Below, piece by piece: positions 17,278 to 25,974 of a DNA stretch of 53,007 nt. Each line of letters begins with the position of its first letter. Positions within the stretch are counted from its first letter, which is position 1. Source of the stretch: an uncultured Verrucomicrobia subdivision 3 bacterium (lineage in GTDB: Bacteria > Verrucomicrobiota > Verrucomicrobiia > Limisphaerales > UBA11358). Both the position numbers and the translations under genes were made by a program. The notes under the pieces were generated by a model. The model was not told the DNA's origin, made no database searches, and saw only the letters and a list, made by a program, of their open reading frames with translations. Where the stretch lies: contig CAIQKM010000155.1 in the NCBI GenBank assembly GCA_903872345.1, positions 1-53,007 on the forward strand. The letters run 5' to 3'.

Positions 17278-18294
17278 TTAATTGCCGATTGCGCGGCGTA
17301 AAACCAAATTGCGGTATTCGATGCCTGTATGGTCGCCTTGCAGATAAATCGGACCGGGGCGGTCCATCTCCGGCCAGAGCGCGCCGCCGGTAGGCCCGAG
17401 CACGGGCTGGTTGTCGATGATCTTAATGCCGTTCAACACCACCGTCACATGCCGGGCAACATAAAGGATATCCACCGTCTGCCATTCGCCGGCGGGTTTT
17501 TCGGCGGCAGCGGTGGGGGTGATGCGGCTGTAAATGGCGCCCATATTGTGCGAATTTAGCGGCTTGCCATAGCTGTCAAAAATTTGCACTTCGTCGGTTC
17601 CGCGAATATAGACACCGCTGTTGCCATTCTTGGCCAAGCAGGTTTCTACGTGGAGGGAAAAATCCTCAAATTCCGCGACCGTGCGCAAATTGGCGAACTC
17701 GAGTTCCGGCTTTCCCGGTTCCGCATCCTTCACGGTATTGACCAGCAGCCCTTGGTCGGCGTGCCAGCCATTGATGACTGAGGACTCAACCGGTTCCCAG
17801 CCTGCTAGGTTGGTCCCGTTAAAAAGTTGGATGGGCGGACCAAACTGGATCCGGCTTAAATCAGGAGCCGGGGGCGGGGCGGATTGGCGGTGCCCGGAGA
17901 ACTCCGCGCGCTCTTCGCCCCCATCGGCCTTGGGCGTAACGGTAATCAGTTTTATTCCATCCGCCCCATCCGTGCTGGCGGTAATGGTTTCCGTGAGGCT
18001 GCTAGTAGTCCCCTCCACCGGCGTCGAATTGAGAAAGTGCAGGCGGGTCATCACCAGTTCTCCATTCACCAGCTTGGCGTCATTTAATTTAAAAACACTC
18101 CCAACGCTCCAAAGCATCTGCGCGTCCACCCGGGTTTCGCGGTTGCTGACATTCAGCCAGCCCGCCCCGCCGCCAGGCAGGTGCAGGGCCCAGTAGCCCG
18201 CAAACTTATTATCAGCCGCCAGGGAAGTGGTGACGGCGGCGAGGAATTGTCCGGCAAAAAAGAGGCTGGCGAGGAGACGACGTTTGTGATTCAT
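17278..18294 (-). CDS. secreted DUF1080 protein (3-keto-disaccharide hydrolase/lyase-like)
   Basis: A 338-residue protein with a signal peptide (LLASLFFAGQFLAAVTTSLAA). Residues about 28-145 form an N-terminal beta domain (YWALHLPGGGAGWLNVSNRE). Residues about 155-338 are a DUF1080/LamG-like jelly roll with the typical IQLFNGTNLAGWE, NGNSGVYIRG, GEWQTVDILYV and GPIYLQGDHTGIEYRNL blocks. Members act on 3-keto-glycosides made by Gfo/Idh/MocA oxidoreductases, or are uncharacterised. It lies 45 bp behind the XylR-type regulator on the same strand and is probably co-transcribed with it. The domain is certain; the exact reaction is not. Confidence 0.85.
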   Translation of the reverse strand: MNHKRRLLASLFFAGQFLAAVTTSLAADNKFAGYWALHLPGGGAGWLNVSNRETRVDAQMLWSVGSVFKLNDAKLVNGELVMTRLHFLNSTPVEGTTSSLTETITASTDGADGIKLITVTPKADGGEERAEFSGHRQSAPPPAPDLSRIQFGPPIQLFNGTNLAGWEPVESSVINGWHADQGLLVNTVKDAEPGKPELEFANLRTVAEFEDFSLHVETCLAKNGNSGVYIRGTDEVQIFDSYGKPLNSHNMGAIYSRITPTAAAEKPAGEWQTVDILYVARHVTVVLNGIKIIDNQPVLGPTGGALWPEMDRPGPIYLQGDHTGIEYRNLVLRRAIGN

Positions 18295-18339
18295 CGGCTC
18301 TTTATGTGGGAATGCCCCGCAAGGCTCAAGCCGAAAAAT

Positions 18340-19497
18340 TTATCGGCTGCGGCTGGCCGCTTGTTTTTTTCGGTAGGTTTTCGGACTAAAACCGACCAGT
18401 TTTCGAAAAGTGCGAAACAGGTGGCTAGGCTGCGTGAAGCCCGTGACGGCCGCGATATCCACCACTTTCATGTTGGTGGTCGAAAGCAGGTGTTTGGCTT
18501 TTTCCATGCGCACCCGGACGATTTCTTCATTGATCGTTCGCTTCAGCTCCTGCCGGAACGCTATCTCTAACGGGCGCCGGGACAGGTTCGTGGCGGCGAC
18601 CACCGAACTGACGCCGAGTAAATGATTGGCATGCTGATCTTTAATATAACGCAGCGCGCGGGCTACCTGTAGATTGTCGATGGCGATAATGTCCGTGCTG
18701 CGCCGCGTAACCAGGCCGGTGGGGGGCACGCGGACGATTTGTGCGGGTGGTTTGCGGCCGGACATGAGCCGGTCCAGCAGTGCGGCGGCCTGATAAGCCA
18801 TCCCTTCCAGATCGTGGCAAATGCTGGACAAGGGCACACGCACGCATTCGCAAAGAATGGTATCATTATCCACCCCCATGACGGCAACCGCCTCCGGAAC
18901 GAGCAGGCCCGCATCATCGCAGGCATCGATGATATCGGCGGCCACACAGTCGTTATAGCAGAAAACCGCCAACGGTTTAGGCAGCCGTTTAAGTTCGCGC
19001 ATCAATTGTTTGCGTCTCGCCGCCCAATCGCAAGTGCCCGGGTTGCCATGCCTACTGGACGCTGCGGGGAGCAACTGGCAGGTGAAGCCGGCACTAGCCA
19101 ATCGGTTGGCAAAGCCGCGGTAGCGTTCGGCGTTGATCACATCATCGAGAAATGGTGCCCACGCAAAATGGTGAAAATTCCGTTCCAAAAAGTGCTCCGC
19201 CGCGAGCCGGCCGATCACATTACTATCGCCCTCCACCCGGGGCAGTTCAATCTCATTGCGCACCATGGAGATCTCCACCGTGGGCAGGCCGGAGGCGAGG
19301 ATGAAATCCGCCAGATCATCCCGGTCACCGATGAAGGAAATAATGCCGTCACCCCGCCAGCCAGCGGGGATTTTGGCGGTATAGATCATGTCGGCCACAA
19401 CGTGCCAGCGGTGTTCACGCGCATAGCGGGCGACCCCCTTAAAGAAGCCGTGGTGCGCGTCCGTCAAAGCCAGCAAAACGGATCGTTTGGTTGCCAT
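18340..19497 (-). CDS. XylR-type transcriptional regulator (sugar-binding domain plus AraC HTH)
   Basis: A 385-residue regulator. Residues 1-270 form a periplasmic-binding-like sensor domain (KRSVLLALTDAHHGFFKGVA, GDGIISFIGD, PLAVFCYNDCVAADIIDACD, VMGVDNDTILCE). Residues about 280-380 form a double AraC helix-turn-helix (LSRRPLEIAFRQ, KAKHLLSTTNMKVVDIAAVT, GFTQPSHLFRTFRKLVGFSP). This is the architecture of E. coli XylR, which binds a sugar and activates from paired direct repeats. The frame is open much further upstream, but MATKRSVLLALTD at 19497 is the family start. It is transcribed away from the lactonase operon, with operator candidate C 49 bp upstream of its ATG, so self-regulation is possible. 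The inducing sugar is unknown. Confidence 0.88.
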   Translation of the reverse strand: MATKRSVLLALTDAHHGFFKGVARYAREHRWHVVADMIYTAKIPAGWRGDGIISFIGDRDDLADFILASGLPTVEISMVRNEIELPRVEGDSNVIGRLAAEHFLERNFHHFAWAPFLDDVINAERYRGFANRLASAGFTCQLLPAASSRHGNPGTCDWAARRKQLMRELKRLPKPLAVFCYNDCVAADIIDACDDAGLLVPEAVAVMGVDNDTILCECVRVPLSSICHDLEGMAYQAAALLDRLMSGRKPPAQIVRVPPTGLVTRRSTDIIAIDNLQVARALRYIKDQHANHLLGVSSVVAATNLSRRPLEIAFRQELKRTINEEIVRVRMEKAKHLLSTTNMKVVDIAAVTGFTQPSHLFRTFRKLVGFSPKTYRKKQAASRSR

Positions 19498-19546
19498 TGG
19501 CCTGACTTTACCAAGGACTGCCCGCCAGGCAAGCCGGGAGTGGCAA

Positions 19547-19577
19547 CGCAAAAGGAGACAGTTTATGACGCAAAATG
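19547..19577 (+). promoter_or_regulatory. XylR/AraC-type operator candidate, site C
   Basis: CGCAAAAGG at 19547-19555 and CGCAAAATG at 19569-19577 form a direct repeat with 22 bp between starts, followed by ATAGTCG. It sits between the divergent regulator and lactonase operons, oriented toward the lactonase. Confidence 0.72.
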
Positions 19578-19729
19578 ATAGTCGTACCCAACCAGCCGGT
19601 TGGCTGATAATTAAGATCATTGAAACTGAGTTTGCAGCATTACGCCCAATTTTAAAAATGCCCAAATGCGCCGTCCCAAACTGCGGCGCCACAAGGCATG
19701 AAAATGCTCTGGATAAAGCGGCCGTATGA
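19565..19729 (+). CDS. possible 54-residue small ORF/leader ahead of the lactonase
   Basis: ATG 19565 follows AAAGGAG at a 7-bp distance, a strong ribosome-binding site. The frame (MTQNDSRTQPAGWLIIKIIE..., ending CAVPNCGATRHENALDKAAV) stops at TGA 19727-19729, overlapping the lactonase ATG at 19726 as ATGA, a classic coupling arrangement. It has no family I recognise. It overlaps operator site C, so the purine-rich run may simply be part of the operator. It could be a leader peptide, or nothing. Confidence 0.3.
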   Translation: MTQNDSRTQPAGWLIIKIIETEFAALRPILKMPKCAVPNCGATRHENALDKAAV

Positions 19730-20583
19730 GAATTGATTCGCACCAACATTTTTGGACTTATCATCCGGATCATCAAAGCTGGATGACCGACCAGATGGAT
19801 GTGTTGCGGCGCAATTACCTGCCCGTTGAATTGATGCCTTGCTTGGAAGCGACGGGGTTTGCGGGAACCATTGCTGTACAAGCGCGGCAGATGTTGGAGG
19901 AAACTAGTTGGCTGCTGGAGTTGGCGAAGTGCTACAATTTTATTAAAGGAGTTGTCGGCTGGGTTGATTTGCGCTCGGATTCCGTACGCGAACAACTGGA
20001 GCAGTTTGCCGGTGATCCAACGCTTGTTGGTGTGCGGCACGTTATCCATGATGAACCGGAAGATGATTTTATGCTGCGGTCGGAATTCCAGCGTGGCCTT
20101 GGTCTGCTTGCGGAATTTGGTCTTACCTACGATTTGTTGCTTTTTCCGCGGCATTTGCCCGGGGCTGTAAAACTGGTGGCTGGATTGCCCGATCAGCCAT
20201 TTGTATTGGACCACCTGGCCAAGCCTGGCATTCGCGAGAGTGGAATGTTGCCGTGGGGCGAACACCTGCGGCAGTTGGCGGAATTTCCTAATGTTTATTG
20301 CAAGCTGTCCGGCTTAGTCACCGAGGGGAAATGGAAGCATTGGCAGGCGGGGGATTTCCGCCGTTATCTGGATGTTGCAATTGAAGCGTTTGGCACGGAT
20401 CGGGTGATGATCGGTTCCGACTGGCCGGTTTGTACCCTCTCCGCCAACTATGTGGCCACGATGAATATCGTGGTCGATTATGTGCAGCAGTTTCCCAATA
20501 GCATGCGCGAGAAAATCTTGGGTGCCAATTGCGCCCGTTTTTACGGAATCAAATCACCAGCCCCTTTGTCTGACTATGAATGA
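19726..20583 (+). CDS. COG3618 sugar lactonase (L-galactono/L-fucono-1,5-lactonase type)
   Basis: A 285-residue cytoplasmic amidohydrolase-fold protein. MRIDSHQHFW gives the HxH pair (H6, H8). The core motifs are VGVRHVIHDE, FVLDHLAKP and MIGSDWPVC (catalytic Asp near 232). COG3618 members with these motifs hydrolyse 1,5-lactones of L-fucose, L-galactose or L-rhamnose to the aldonic acids. The next gene starts 8 bp inside this one (ATG 20576), so the two are translationally coupled. Together with the aldo/keto reductase at 23383 and the Zn-dehydrogenase it forms an oxidative sugar pathway. Family is firm; the sugar could be L-galactose, L-fucose or L-rhamnose. Confidence 0.85.
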   Translation: MRIDSHQHFWTYHPDHQSWMTDQMDVLRRNYLPVELMPCLEATGFAGTIAVQARQMLEETSWLLELAKCYNFIKGVVGWVDLRSDSVREQLEQFAGDPTLVGVRHVIHDEPEDDFMLRSEFQRGLGLLAEFGLTYDLLLFPRHLPGAVKLVAGLPDQPFVLDHLAKPGIRESGMLPWGEHLRQLAEFPNVYCKLSGLVTEGKWKHWQAGDFRRYLDVAIEAFGTDRVMIGSDWPVCTLSANYVATMNIVVDYVQQFPNSMREKILGANCARFYGIKSPAPLSDYE

Positions 20584-21640
20584 ATCTATGCTGGCCGGCG
20601 TCCTGCATGGCGCCAAAGATATCCGCCTGGAACAGGCCGGAATGCCCGAATTGCGCGAGGGGATGGTGCTGTTGCGGGTCCGGCGGGTGGGCATTTGCGG
20701 TTCAGATATGCACTATTATGAACACGGCTACTGTGCGGCATTTGTGCCCACCCGACCGTTCATTCTCGGGCATGAATTGACGGCGGATGTGGTGGCGGTC
20801 GCAACGGATGTCAAAGCACCATTCGTTGGGACAAGGGTAACGGTGAACCCGGCCCGTAACTGTGGTTTTTGCGATTATTGTAAAACAGGTCGCATTAATC
20901 TGTGCCGCGCCACCATCATGCTCGGCAGTGCCAGTACCGCGCCGCCAACGGACGGTGCCTTCGCCGAGTTTGTTACTGTGCGGGCTGATCAGTGTTATGC
21001 GCTGGCACCGGAACTCGCCGATGGTATTGGTGCGATGTTGGAGCCATTTACCGTGGCGCTGCATGCGCTACAACGGGCTGGTAGTGTTTCCGGGAAAAAA
21101 GTCTTGGTGACGGGGGGCGGGCCGATTGGCCTCCTTACGTTAATCACCGCCCGAGCCTTTGGGGCCGTTCCCGTGGCCTTGAGTGATGTGGTGGGCGCTA
21201 GGCGCCAGACCGCCTTAAGTTTGGGGGCGGATGCGGTTTTGAATCCGGCAGATCCAAACCTGTGCGAGCAGGTGCGCGAGCTAACGGGCGACGGTTTTGA
21301 TTTTATTTTTGAGGCGTCGGGGGCTCCGCCGGCCTTGCGGCAGAGTTTCCGGCTGATCCGGCGTGGCGGCACGATTGTTCAAATTGGCACGCTGGGCACG
21401 GCGGATGTGCCAATTCCAGCCAATCAGTTGATGGCGCAGGAGATTCGGTTCATCGGTTCTTTTCGCTATGGGAATGTGTACGGTGAAGCAGTCCGGCTGG
21501 TGACGTCCGGTCGGGTGAATCTGGCGCCGCTGGTCAGTGAGGTGTATGCTTTGCGCCAACTTCCGGCGGCGATGGCCCGTGCATTTGCGAAGGATAATGT
21601 CATCAAAGTGCAAATTGACATGGACGCCTCCGGAGAATAA
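20576..21640 (+). CDS. zinc-dependent sugar-acid/polyol dehydrogenase (MDR family; L-galactonate 5-dehydrogenase candidate)
   Basis: A 354-residue medium-chain dehydrogenase. Catalytic zinc ligands are C41 (GICGSD) and H66-E67 (LGHEL). The structural zinc site is C96, C99, C102 and C110 (NPARNCGFCDYCKTGRINLC). The Rossmann motif follows in KVLVTGGGPIGLL. It groups by motif with sorbitol, L-idonate and L-galactonate dehydrogenases. The start ATG 20576 overlaps the lactonase end by 8 bp. In Bacteroides vulgatus, a Zn-dehydrogenase beside a COG3618 lactonase and an aldo/keto reductase oxidises L-galactonate to D-tagaturonate. That is the leading hypothesis here, but the substrate is inferred from context. 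Confidence 0.82.
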   Translation: MNESMLAGVLHGAKDIRLEQAGMPELREGMVLLRVRRVGICGSDMHYYEHGYCAAFVPTRPFILGHELTADVVAVATDVKAPFVGTRVTVNPARNCGFCDYCKTGRINLCRATIMLGSASTAPPTDGAFAEFVTVRADQCYALAPELADGIGAMLEPFTVALHALQRAGSVSGKKVLVTGGGPIGLLTLITARAFGAVPVALSDVVGARRQTALSLGADAVLNPADPNLCEQVRELTGDGFDFIFEASGAPPALRQSFRLIRRGGTIVQIGTLGTADVPIPANQLMAQEIRFIGSFRYGNVYGEAVRLVTSGRVNLAPLVSEVYALRQLPAAMARAFAKDNVIKVQIDMDASGE

Positions 21641-21646
21641 TCAACT

Positions 21647-23344
21647 ATGCATATTTCTCCCATTGATCTGGCGGTGATGTCACTTTACCTGCTGGGCATT
21701 GTCACCTTCGGCATCTGGATCGGTTATCGCCGGCAGGCTTCGCCGCAAAGTTATTTTCTGGCGAACAAGTCACTGGGCTGGTTCACGGTGGGCGCGGCGG
21801 TGTTTACGTCAAATATTTCGACGATCCATCTCGTGGGGTTGGCGGCCGGCGGGGCGAAAGACGGATTGGTGATTGGTAATTTTGAGTGGATGGCCTGCTT
21901 TACGCTGATCTTGCTGGCACTGGTTTTTGCGCCCTTCTACATGGGCTCGCGCGTGGCGACGCTGCCGGAATTCATGGAACGCCGCTATTGTCCGCAAGCG
22001 CGAACATTTCTCGCGGTGATTGGTTTGCTCGGGGCGCTGTTAATTCATATCGGCATCAGCTTGTTCGCGGCCGCCAAAGTTTTTGAGAGTTTCCTCGGCA
22101 TCCCGATGGCTTACACCATTGTGGTGCTGTCATTTTTTACGGTGATTTACACGGCGCTGGGTGGGTTGAAAGCGGTCGTAATGACCGAAAACGTCCAAGT
22201 GTGCCTGCTGTTCGGCGGCGCAACGTTGCTGACCGTATTGGGGATCCGGGCCTTGCCGGGCGTTGGCGTGCATGATCTGGCCGCGCTGAGGTCAACATTG
22301 GCACCTGCGCAGTTGCACATGTTGCAACCCGTCATCAATGAGCAAGGGAATCTGAATGGTTTTTCCTGGCTCAGCGTGCTGCTGGGTTACCCGATTTTGG
22401 GTATCTGGTATTGGTGCGCCGATCAGACGCACGTTCAGCGCGTGTTGGCGGCTAAAAGCCTCAAGGCCGGACAGAATGGCGCGCTGTTTGCTGGTTTTCT
22501 GAAGATCGCGCCGGTATTCGTCATGGTTCTCCCCGGTGTGGTTGGCAGTGTGCTCTGGCAGAAGGGGGTTCTGCATCTGCCTAATCTGGTTGGCACCGCT
22601 CAGCCCGACTATAACGCCATGCTGCCTACCCTGATCAACTATCTCATCCCCGTTGGATTAAAGGGCTTGATCGCGGCCAGCCTCGCGGCGGCGTTGATGA
22701 GTTGCATGGCCGCGGCGTTGAATAGCTGTGCCACCCTTATTTCGCTCGACATTGTTAAACGCCTGCGTCCGGAAACTGAGGACCGACGCGTCGTGGCCAT
22801 TGGCCGGATTTCCACCGGATTCGCCATGGTGCTGGCCATGCTTTGGTCCACCCAAGGGGATCAGTTCGGCACCATCTTCGAAGCCATTAACAAGATTCCC
22901 ATGACCTTTGCCCCCGCGGTGACGACCGTGTTTTTACTGGGCGTGATGTGGAAACGGGGCACGAAACAGGCCGCCATGGCGACGTTGTACCTCGGCTCAC
23001 TCATTGGCGTGATTTACTTTCTCGTGGACATGCCGGGCATCGGGAAGCTGATCCTTGGTGCGGATCAAACGCACGCCGGGTTCAGTGGTTTGATATCCGA
23101 CCCGGTGCAGGGATTGGGTGTGCCGTTCATGCTGGCGGGCCCGGTTATCGCGGTTTTCTGTTTTATCATTTATATCGTCACCAGTCTGCTCACGCCGGCG
23201 ATGAACCGGGAAGAAGTGGCCAAGGTTTGCTGGGATCATCCGCTCGCGTTTTTGCACGGGCGTCTCACTGGCATGAGTGATCCGCGGGTGATAACGGCCA
23301 TCCTGCTTGTCACGGTCGGCGTTTTGTACAACTGGCTGCGATGA
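21647..23344 (+). CDS. sodium:solute symporter (SSS family), sugar importer
   Basis: A 565-residue integral membrane protein with about 13-14 hydrophobic helices. Family signs are LAVMSLYLLGIVTFGIWIGY, SYFLANKSLGWFTVGAA, FTSNISTIHLVGLAAGGAKD and the conserved central ALMSCMAAALNSCATLIS segment. SSS members such as vSGLT couple Na+ to sugar or acid uptake. It lies 6 bp after the dehydrogenase stop, in the same operon as three sugar-oxidising enzymes, so it probably imports the monosaccharide they consume. No outer-membrane SusC/D-type importer is seen in the window, which suggests small sugars are released before uptake. Confidence 0.9.
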   Translation: MHISPIDLAVMSLYLLGIVTFGIWIGYRRQASPQSYFLANKSLGWFTVGAAVFTSNISTIHLVGLAAGGAKDGLVIGNFEWMACFTLILLALVFAPFYMGSRVATLPEFMERRYCPQARTFLAVIGLLGALLIHIGISLFAAAKVFESFLGIPMAYTIVVLSFFTVIYTALGGLKAVVMTENVQVCLLFGGATLLTVLGIRALPGVGVHDLAALRSTLAPAQLHMLQPVINEQGNLNGFSWLSVLLGYPILGIWYWCADQTHVQRVLAAKSLKAGQNGALFAGFLKIAPVFVMVLPGVVGSVLWQKGVLHLPNLVGTAQPDYNAMLPTLINYLIPVGLKGLIAASLAAALMSCMAAALNSCATLISLDIVKRLRPETEDRRVVAIGRISTGFAMVLAMLWSTQGDQFGTIFEAINKIPMTFAPAVTTVFLLGVMWKRGTKQAAMATLYLGSLIGVIYFLVDMPGIGKLILGADQTHAGFSGLISDPVQGLGVPFMLAGPVIAVFCFIIYIVTSLLTPAMNREEVAKVCWDHPLAFLHGRLTGMSDPRVITAILLVTVGVLYNWLR

Positions 23345-23382
23345 ATTTTATGGATGCGAAACCTAAACAATCATAATACCCT

Positions 23383-24426
23383 ATGAAACAAAATTTGCTG
23401 GGCAAAACCGGCCTGCAGGTTTCTGTATTGAGCTTTGGCGCTTCGGCGCTGGGCGGCGTTTTTGGCCGGATTGATGAAGCCGAGGGCATGCGCGCGGTTC
23501 ATGCCGCGCTGGATTTGGGCATCACTTATTTTGATGTTTCGCCCGCCTACGGAGCCACGCGGGCCGAAACATTGCTGGGGCAGGCGCTCAAGGGGATTGC
23601 CCGTGATCGTTACTATCTGTCCACCAAGGTCGGCAAATATACCAAGCCGGGTAGCTATGATACGAACACGCTGGATTATTCCCGCGCCCGCATCCGGGCG
23701 TCGTTAGTGGAAAGCGGAGCGCGCCTGGGTACCGAGTATTTCGATTTGGTTCACTTGCATGACATCGAATACCAGCGGCGTCAGCACACGGAATGGGCCT
23801 TGCGAGAGGGCTTGGCCGCTTTGCACGAGTTGAAGCGGGAGGGGCGCATCGGGGCGGTGAGCTTCGGTATTTACCCGATGGATTTGTGGCACCGCGTTTT
23901 GAATGAATGCGATGTGGACGCCGGTCTGATACACAACCAGTATTGCCTGAATTGTACCCGGCTGCTTGAGCTGTTGCCGGTGGCCCGGTCAAAAAACATC
24001 GGCATCATCAATGGCTCGCCTTTTGCCAGTGGTTTACTTACGGAACGGGGTGCCGCCGACTGGCATCCGGCCACGCCGGCGGAGCGTCGGGTGTTTTCCG
24101 AGGCGGCGGAATTTTGCCGCCGCCAGGGCACTTCGATCAGCAAGCTGGCCCTGCAGTTTGCGAGCCAACATCCGGACATTGACACGACGCTATTCAGTTC
24201 CGCCAATCCGGAATCGGTTCGCTGTAATGTCCAATGGCAACAGGAACCTTATGATCCGGAGCTCCTTGCGGCGGTCCGCAGAATTTTGGCCCCGGTAATG
24301 GATCTGAATTGGGATTATGATTACCCCATGGAAAACGCGAAGGTGAATTCCAATGCACCGGCCATCACCAATAATTCAGGGGGTGGTCATGCTGTACTAG
24401 CCCAACCACGGATGGTGGCTGAATAA
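23383..24426 (+). CDS. aldo/keto reductase (L-galactose/L-fucose dehydrogenase type)
   Basis: A 347-residue AKR with the full catalytic tetrad: D51 and Y56 (YFDVSPAYG), K82 (LSTKVGKY) and H126 (DLVHLHDIE). The 'HDIE' form and FDVSPAYGAT.AE..LG are typical of L-galactose dehydrogenases, which oxidise an L-sugar to its 1,5-lactone. No signal peptide. It lies 38 bp after the symporter and would feed the lactonase at 19726. The last 25 residues (after MDLNWDYDYPMENAKVNS) are poorly conserved. L-fucose or D-arabinose remain possible substrates. Confidence 0.85.
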   Translation: MKQNLLGKTGLQVSVLSFGASALGGVFGRIDEAEGMRAVHAALDLGITYFDVSPAYGATRAETLLGQALKGIARDRYYLSTKVGKYTKPGSYDTNTLDYSRARIRASLVESGARLGTEYFDLVHLHDIEYQRRQHTEWALREGLAALHELKREGRIGAVSFGIYPMDLWHRVLNECDVDAGLIHNQYCLNCTRLLELLPVARSKNIGIINGSPFASGLLTERGAADWHPATPAERRVFSEAAEFCRRQGTSISKLALQFASQHPDIDTTLFSSANPESVRCNVQWQQEPYDPELLAAVRRILAPVMDLNWDYDYPMENAKVNSNAPAITNNSGGGHAVLAQPRMVAE

Positions 24427-24472
24427 CGTCTCTAATAACCACGAATTAACATTCCCCCCAGGGATAACAAAA

Positions 24473-25861
24473 ATGAAATCACTCAATTTTTTTGCCATAT
24501 TCTGGCTACTTGTAGTCGCATCACTTTCGGCGGCCGATGCGCCTACGAGCAAGCCCAACATCATTTTTATTTTGGCGGATGACTTGGGCATAGGCAACGT
24601 GAGCTGTTACGGGGCCGATCATTTCCAGACACCGAACATCGACCGACTCGCGGCGAGCGGGATGCGGTTTAATCATTGCTATGCCGCGCCGCTGTGCGGG
24701 CCATCGCGGGCGCTATTGATGACGGGGCGGTATGCCTATCACACGGGGATGACGGGCAATGACAGCGGCCCCCTGTTAGAGCCGGGGCGGGAGATGATGA
24801 TGCCGCGGTTACTAAAGCCGGCGGGATACGTAACGGGGATGTGCGGGAAATGGAGCCAACTGCCGTTGCAGCCGGCGGACTGGGGATTTGACGAATATTT
24901 GCGTTTCAAGGGGAGCGGAGATTATTGGAATACCCAGGAGCGCGCGAAGACTTACACGGTTAACGGGAAAGAAGTGCCGCTCCGGGATGGGGAGTATCTG
25001 CCGGACAAGATGCACGAGTTTGTGACGCGTTTTATCAAGCGGCACAAGGAGGAACCGTTTTTTCTGTATTATGCGATGTCACATGTGCACAGCGACATTC
25101 TGCCAACGCCGGACAGCCCGCCGGGAAGTACGAACCTTTACTGGGACAACGTGGTGTACATGGACAAGCTGGTAGGAAAGCTCCTGGCGGAGCTGGACCA
25201 GTTGAAACTGCGTGATAACACCCTGATTGTTTTCGCCGGCGACAATGGCACGGCCCCGGGTTATGCGGCAGAATCCACGGTGAACAGCAAGGCGTTGTCG
25301 GGGCACAAAGGAACGATGCTGGAGTGCGGTGCGCTGGTGCCGTGCATGGTGAGCTGGCCGGGCAAGACGCCGCCGGGGAAGGCGACCGAGAGCTTCATTG
25401 ATCTGGCGGATTTCTTTCCGACGTTTGCGGCGATCACGGGGGCGAAAATGCCGACAAAGCAAGTAATTGACGGCAAAGATTTTTCGTCACAACTGGCAGG
25501 GCAAGCGGAGGTGTGGCCACGGGATTGGATTTTTGTAGAGTTGGGGCGGCAATGGTATGATCGGGATGCAGGTTGGAAATTGAACGAGAAGAGCAACCTT
25601 TTTAACATGAAGAACGCGCCATTCGCGGAGCCCTTGGTAAATCCGAATACGCAGGATGCGGAGGCGATTGAGGCGCGGCAGCGATTGCAGGGAATTTTGA
25701 ACGAGTTGAATCCGGCAGGGGGGATCGTGGACCCGGGTGATGGCTCGGGCAAGCATGCGAACCGGAATAAAAAAGCAGCAAAGAAGGCCGGTAAAAAGGG
25801 CAAAAAGGGCAAAAAACCGGCAGACATGGACAGTGAGAATGCCAATGGGCCGGATGACTGA
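24473..25861 (+). CDS. S1-family sulfatase with lysine-rich C-terminal tail
   Basis: A 462-residue exported sulfatase (signal peptide to about residue 21, ASLSAAD). It has IIFILADDLG (metal ligands) and C75-G-P-S-R, the C-x-P-x-R site where cysteine is matured to formylglycine, followed by LLMTGR. Further landmarks are MCGKW, FAGDNGTAPGY and GHKGTMLECG. It would remove sulfate esters from a polysaccharide fragment. The last 40 or so residues form a low-complexity tail, NKKAAKKAGKKGKKGKKPAD then an acidic end, which is unusual for the family and may bind anionic glycan or the surface. No formylglycine-generating enzyme is in the window. Subfamily not assigned. Confidence 0.92.
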   Translation: MKSLNFFAIFWLLVVASLSAADAPTSKPNIIFILADDLGIGNVSCYGADHFQTPNIDRLAASGMRFNHCYAAPLCGPSRALLMTGRYAYHTGMTGNDSGPLLEPGREMMMPRLLKPAGYVTGMCGKWSQLPLQPADWGFDEYLRFKGSGDYWNTQERAKTYTVNGKEVPLRDGEYLPDKMHEFVTRFIKRHKEEPFFLYYAMSHVHSDILPTPDSPPGSTNLYWDNVVYMDKLVGKLLAELDQLKLRDNTLIVFAGDNGTAPGYAAESTVNSKALSGHKGTMLECGALVPCMVSWPGKTPPGKATESFIDLADFFPTFAAITGAKMPTKQVIDGKDFSSQLAGQAEVWPRDWIFVELGRQWYDRDAGWKLNEKSNLFNMKNAPFAEPLVNPNTQDAEAIEARQRLQGILNELNPAGGIVDPGDGSGKHANRNKKAAKKAGKKGKKGKKPADMDSENANGPDD

Positions 25862-25974
25862 AGCAAGAGAAAGCCATTAGTTAATAAAGCCTGCGATGCC
25901 ACCGCGTCATGGCTAATAAACCAGTCGTACAAACACCCAAAAATCTAAAAAATCCGAACGGGAATAAAATAAAA

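Noticed and set aside
19162..19192. CGCAAAATG plus a weak second half 22 bp later inside the regulator gene
   Set aside because: The second half matches only 6 of 9 bases and it lies in coding sequence; probably chance.
18340..20265. 641-residue regulator using the full open frame
   Set aside because: The extra N-terminal 256 residues are the antisense of the lactonase; family start and length fit ATG 19497.
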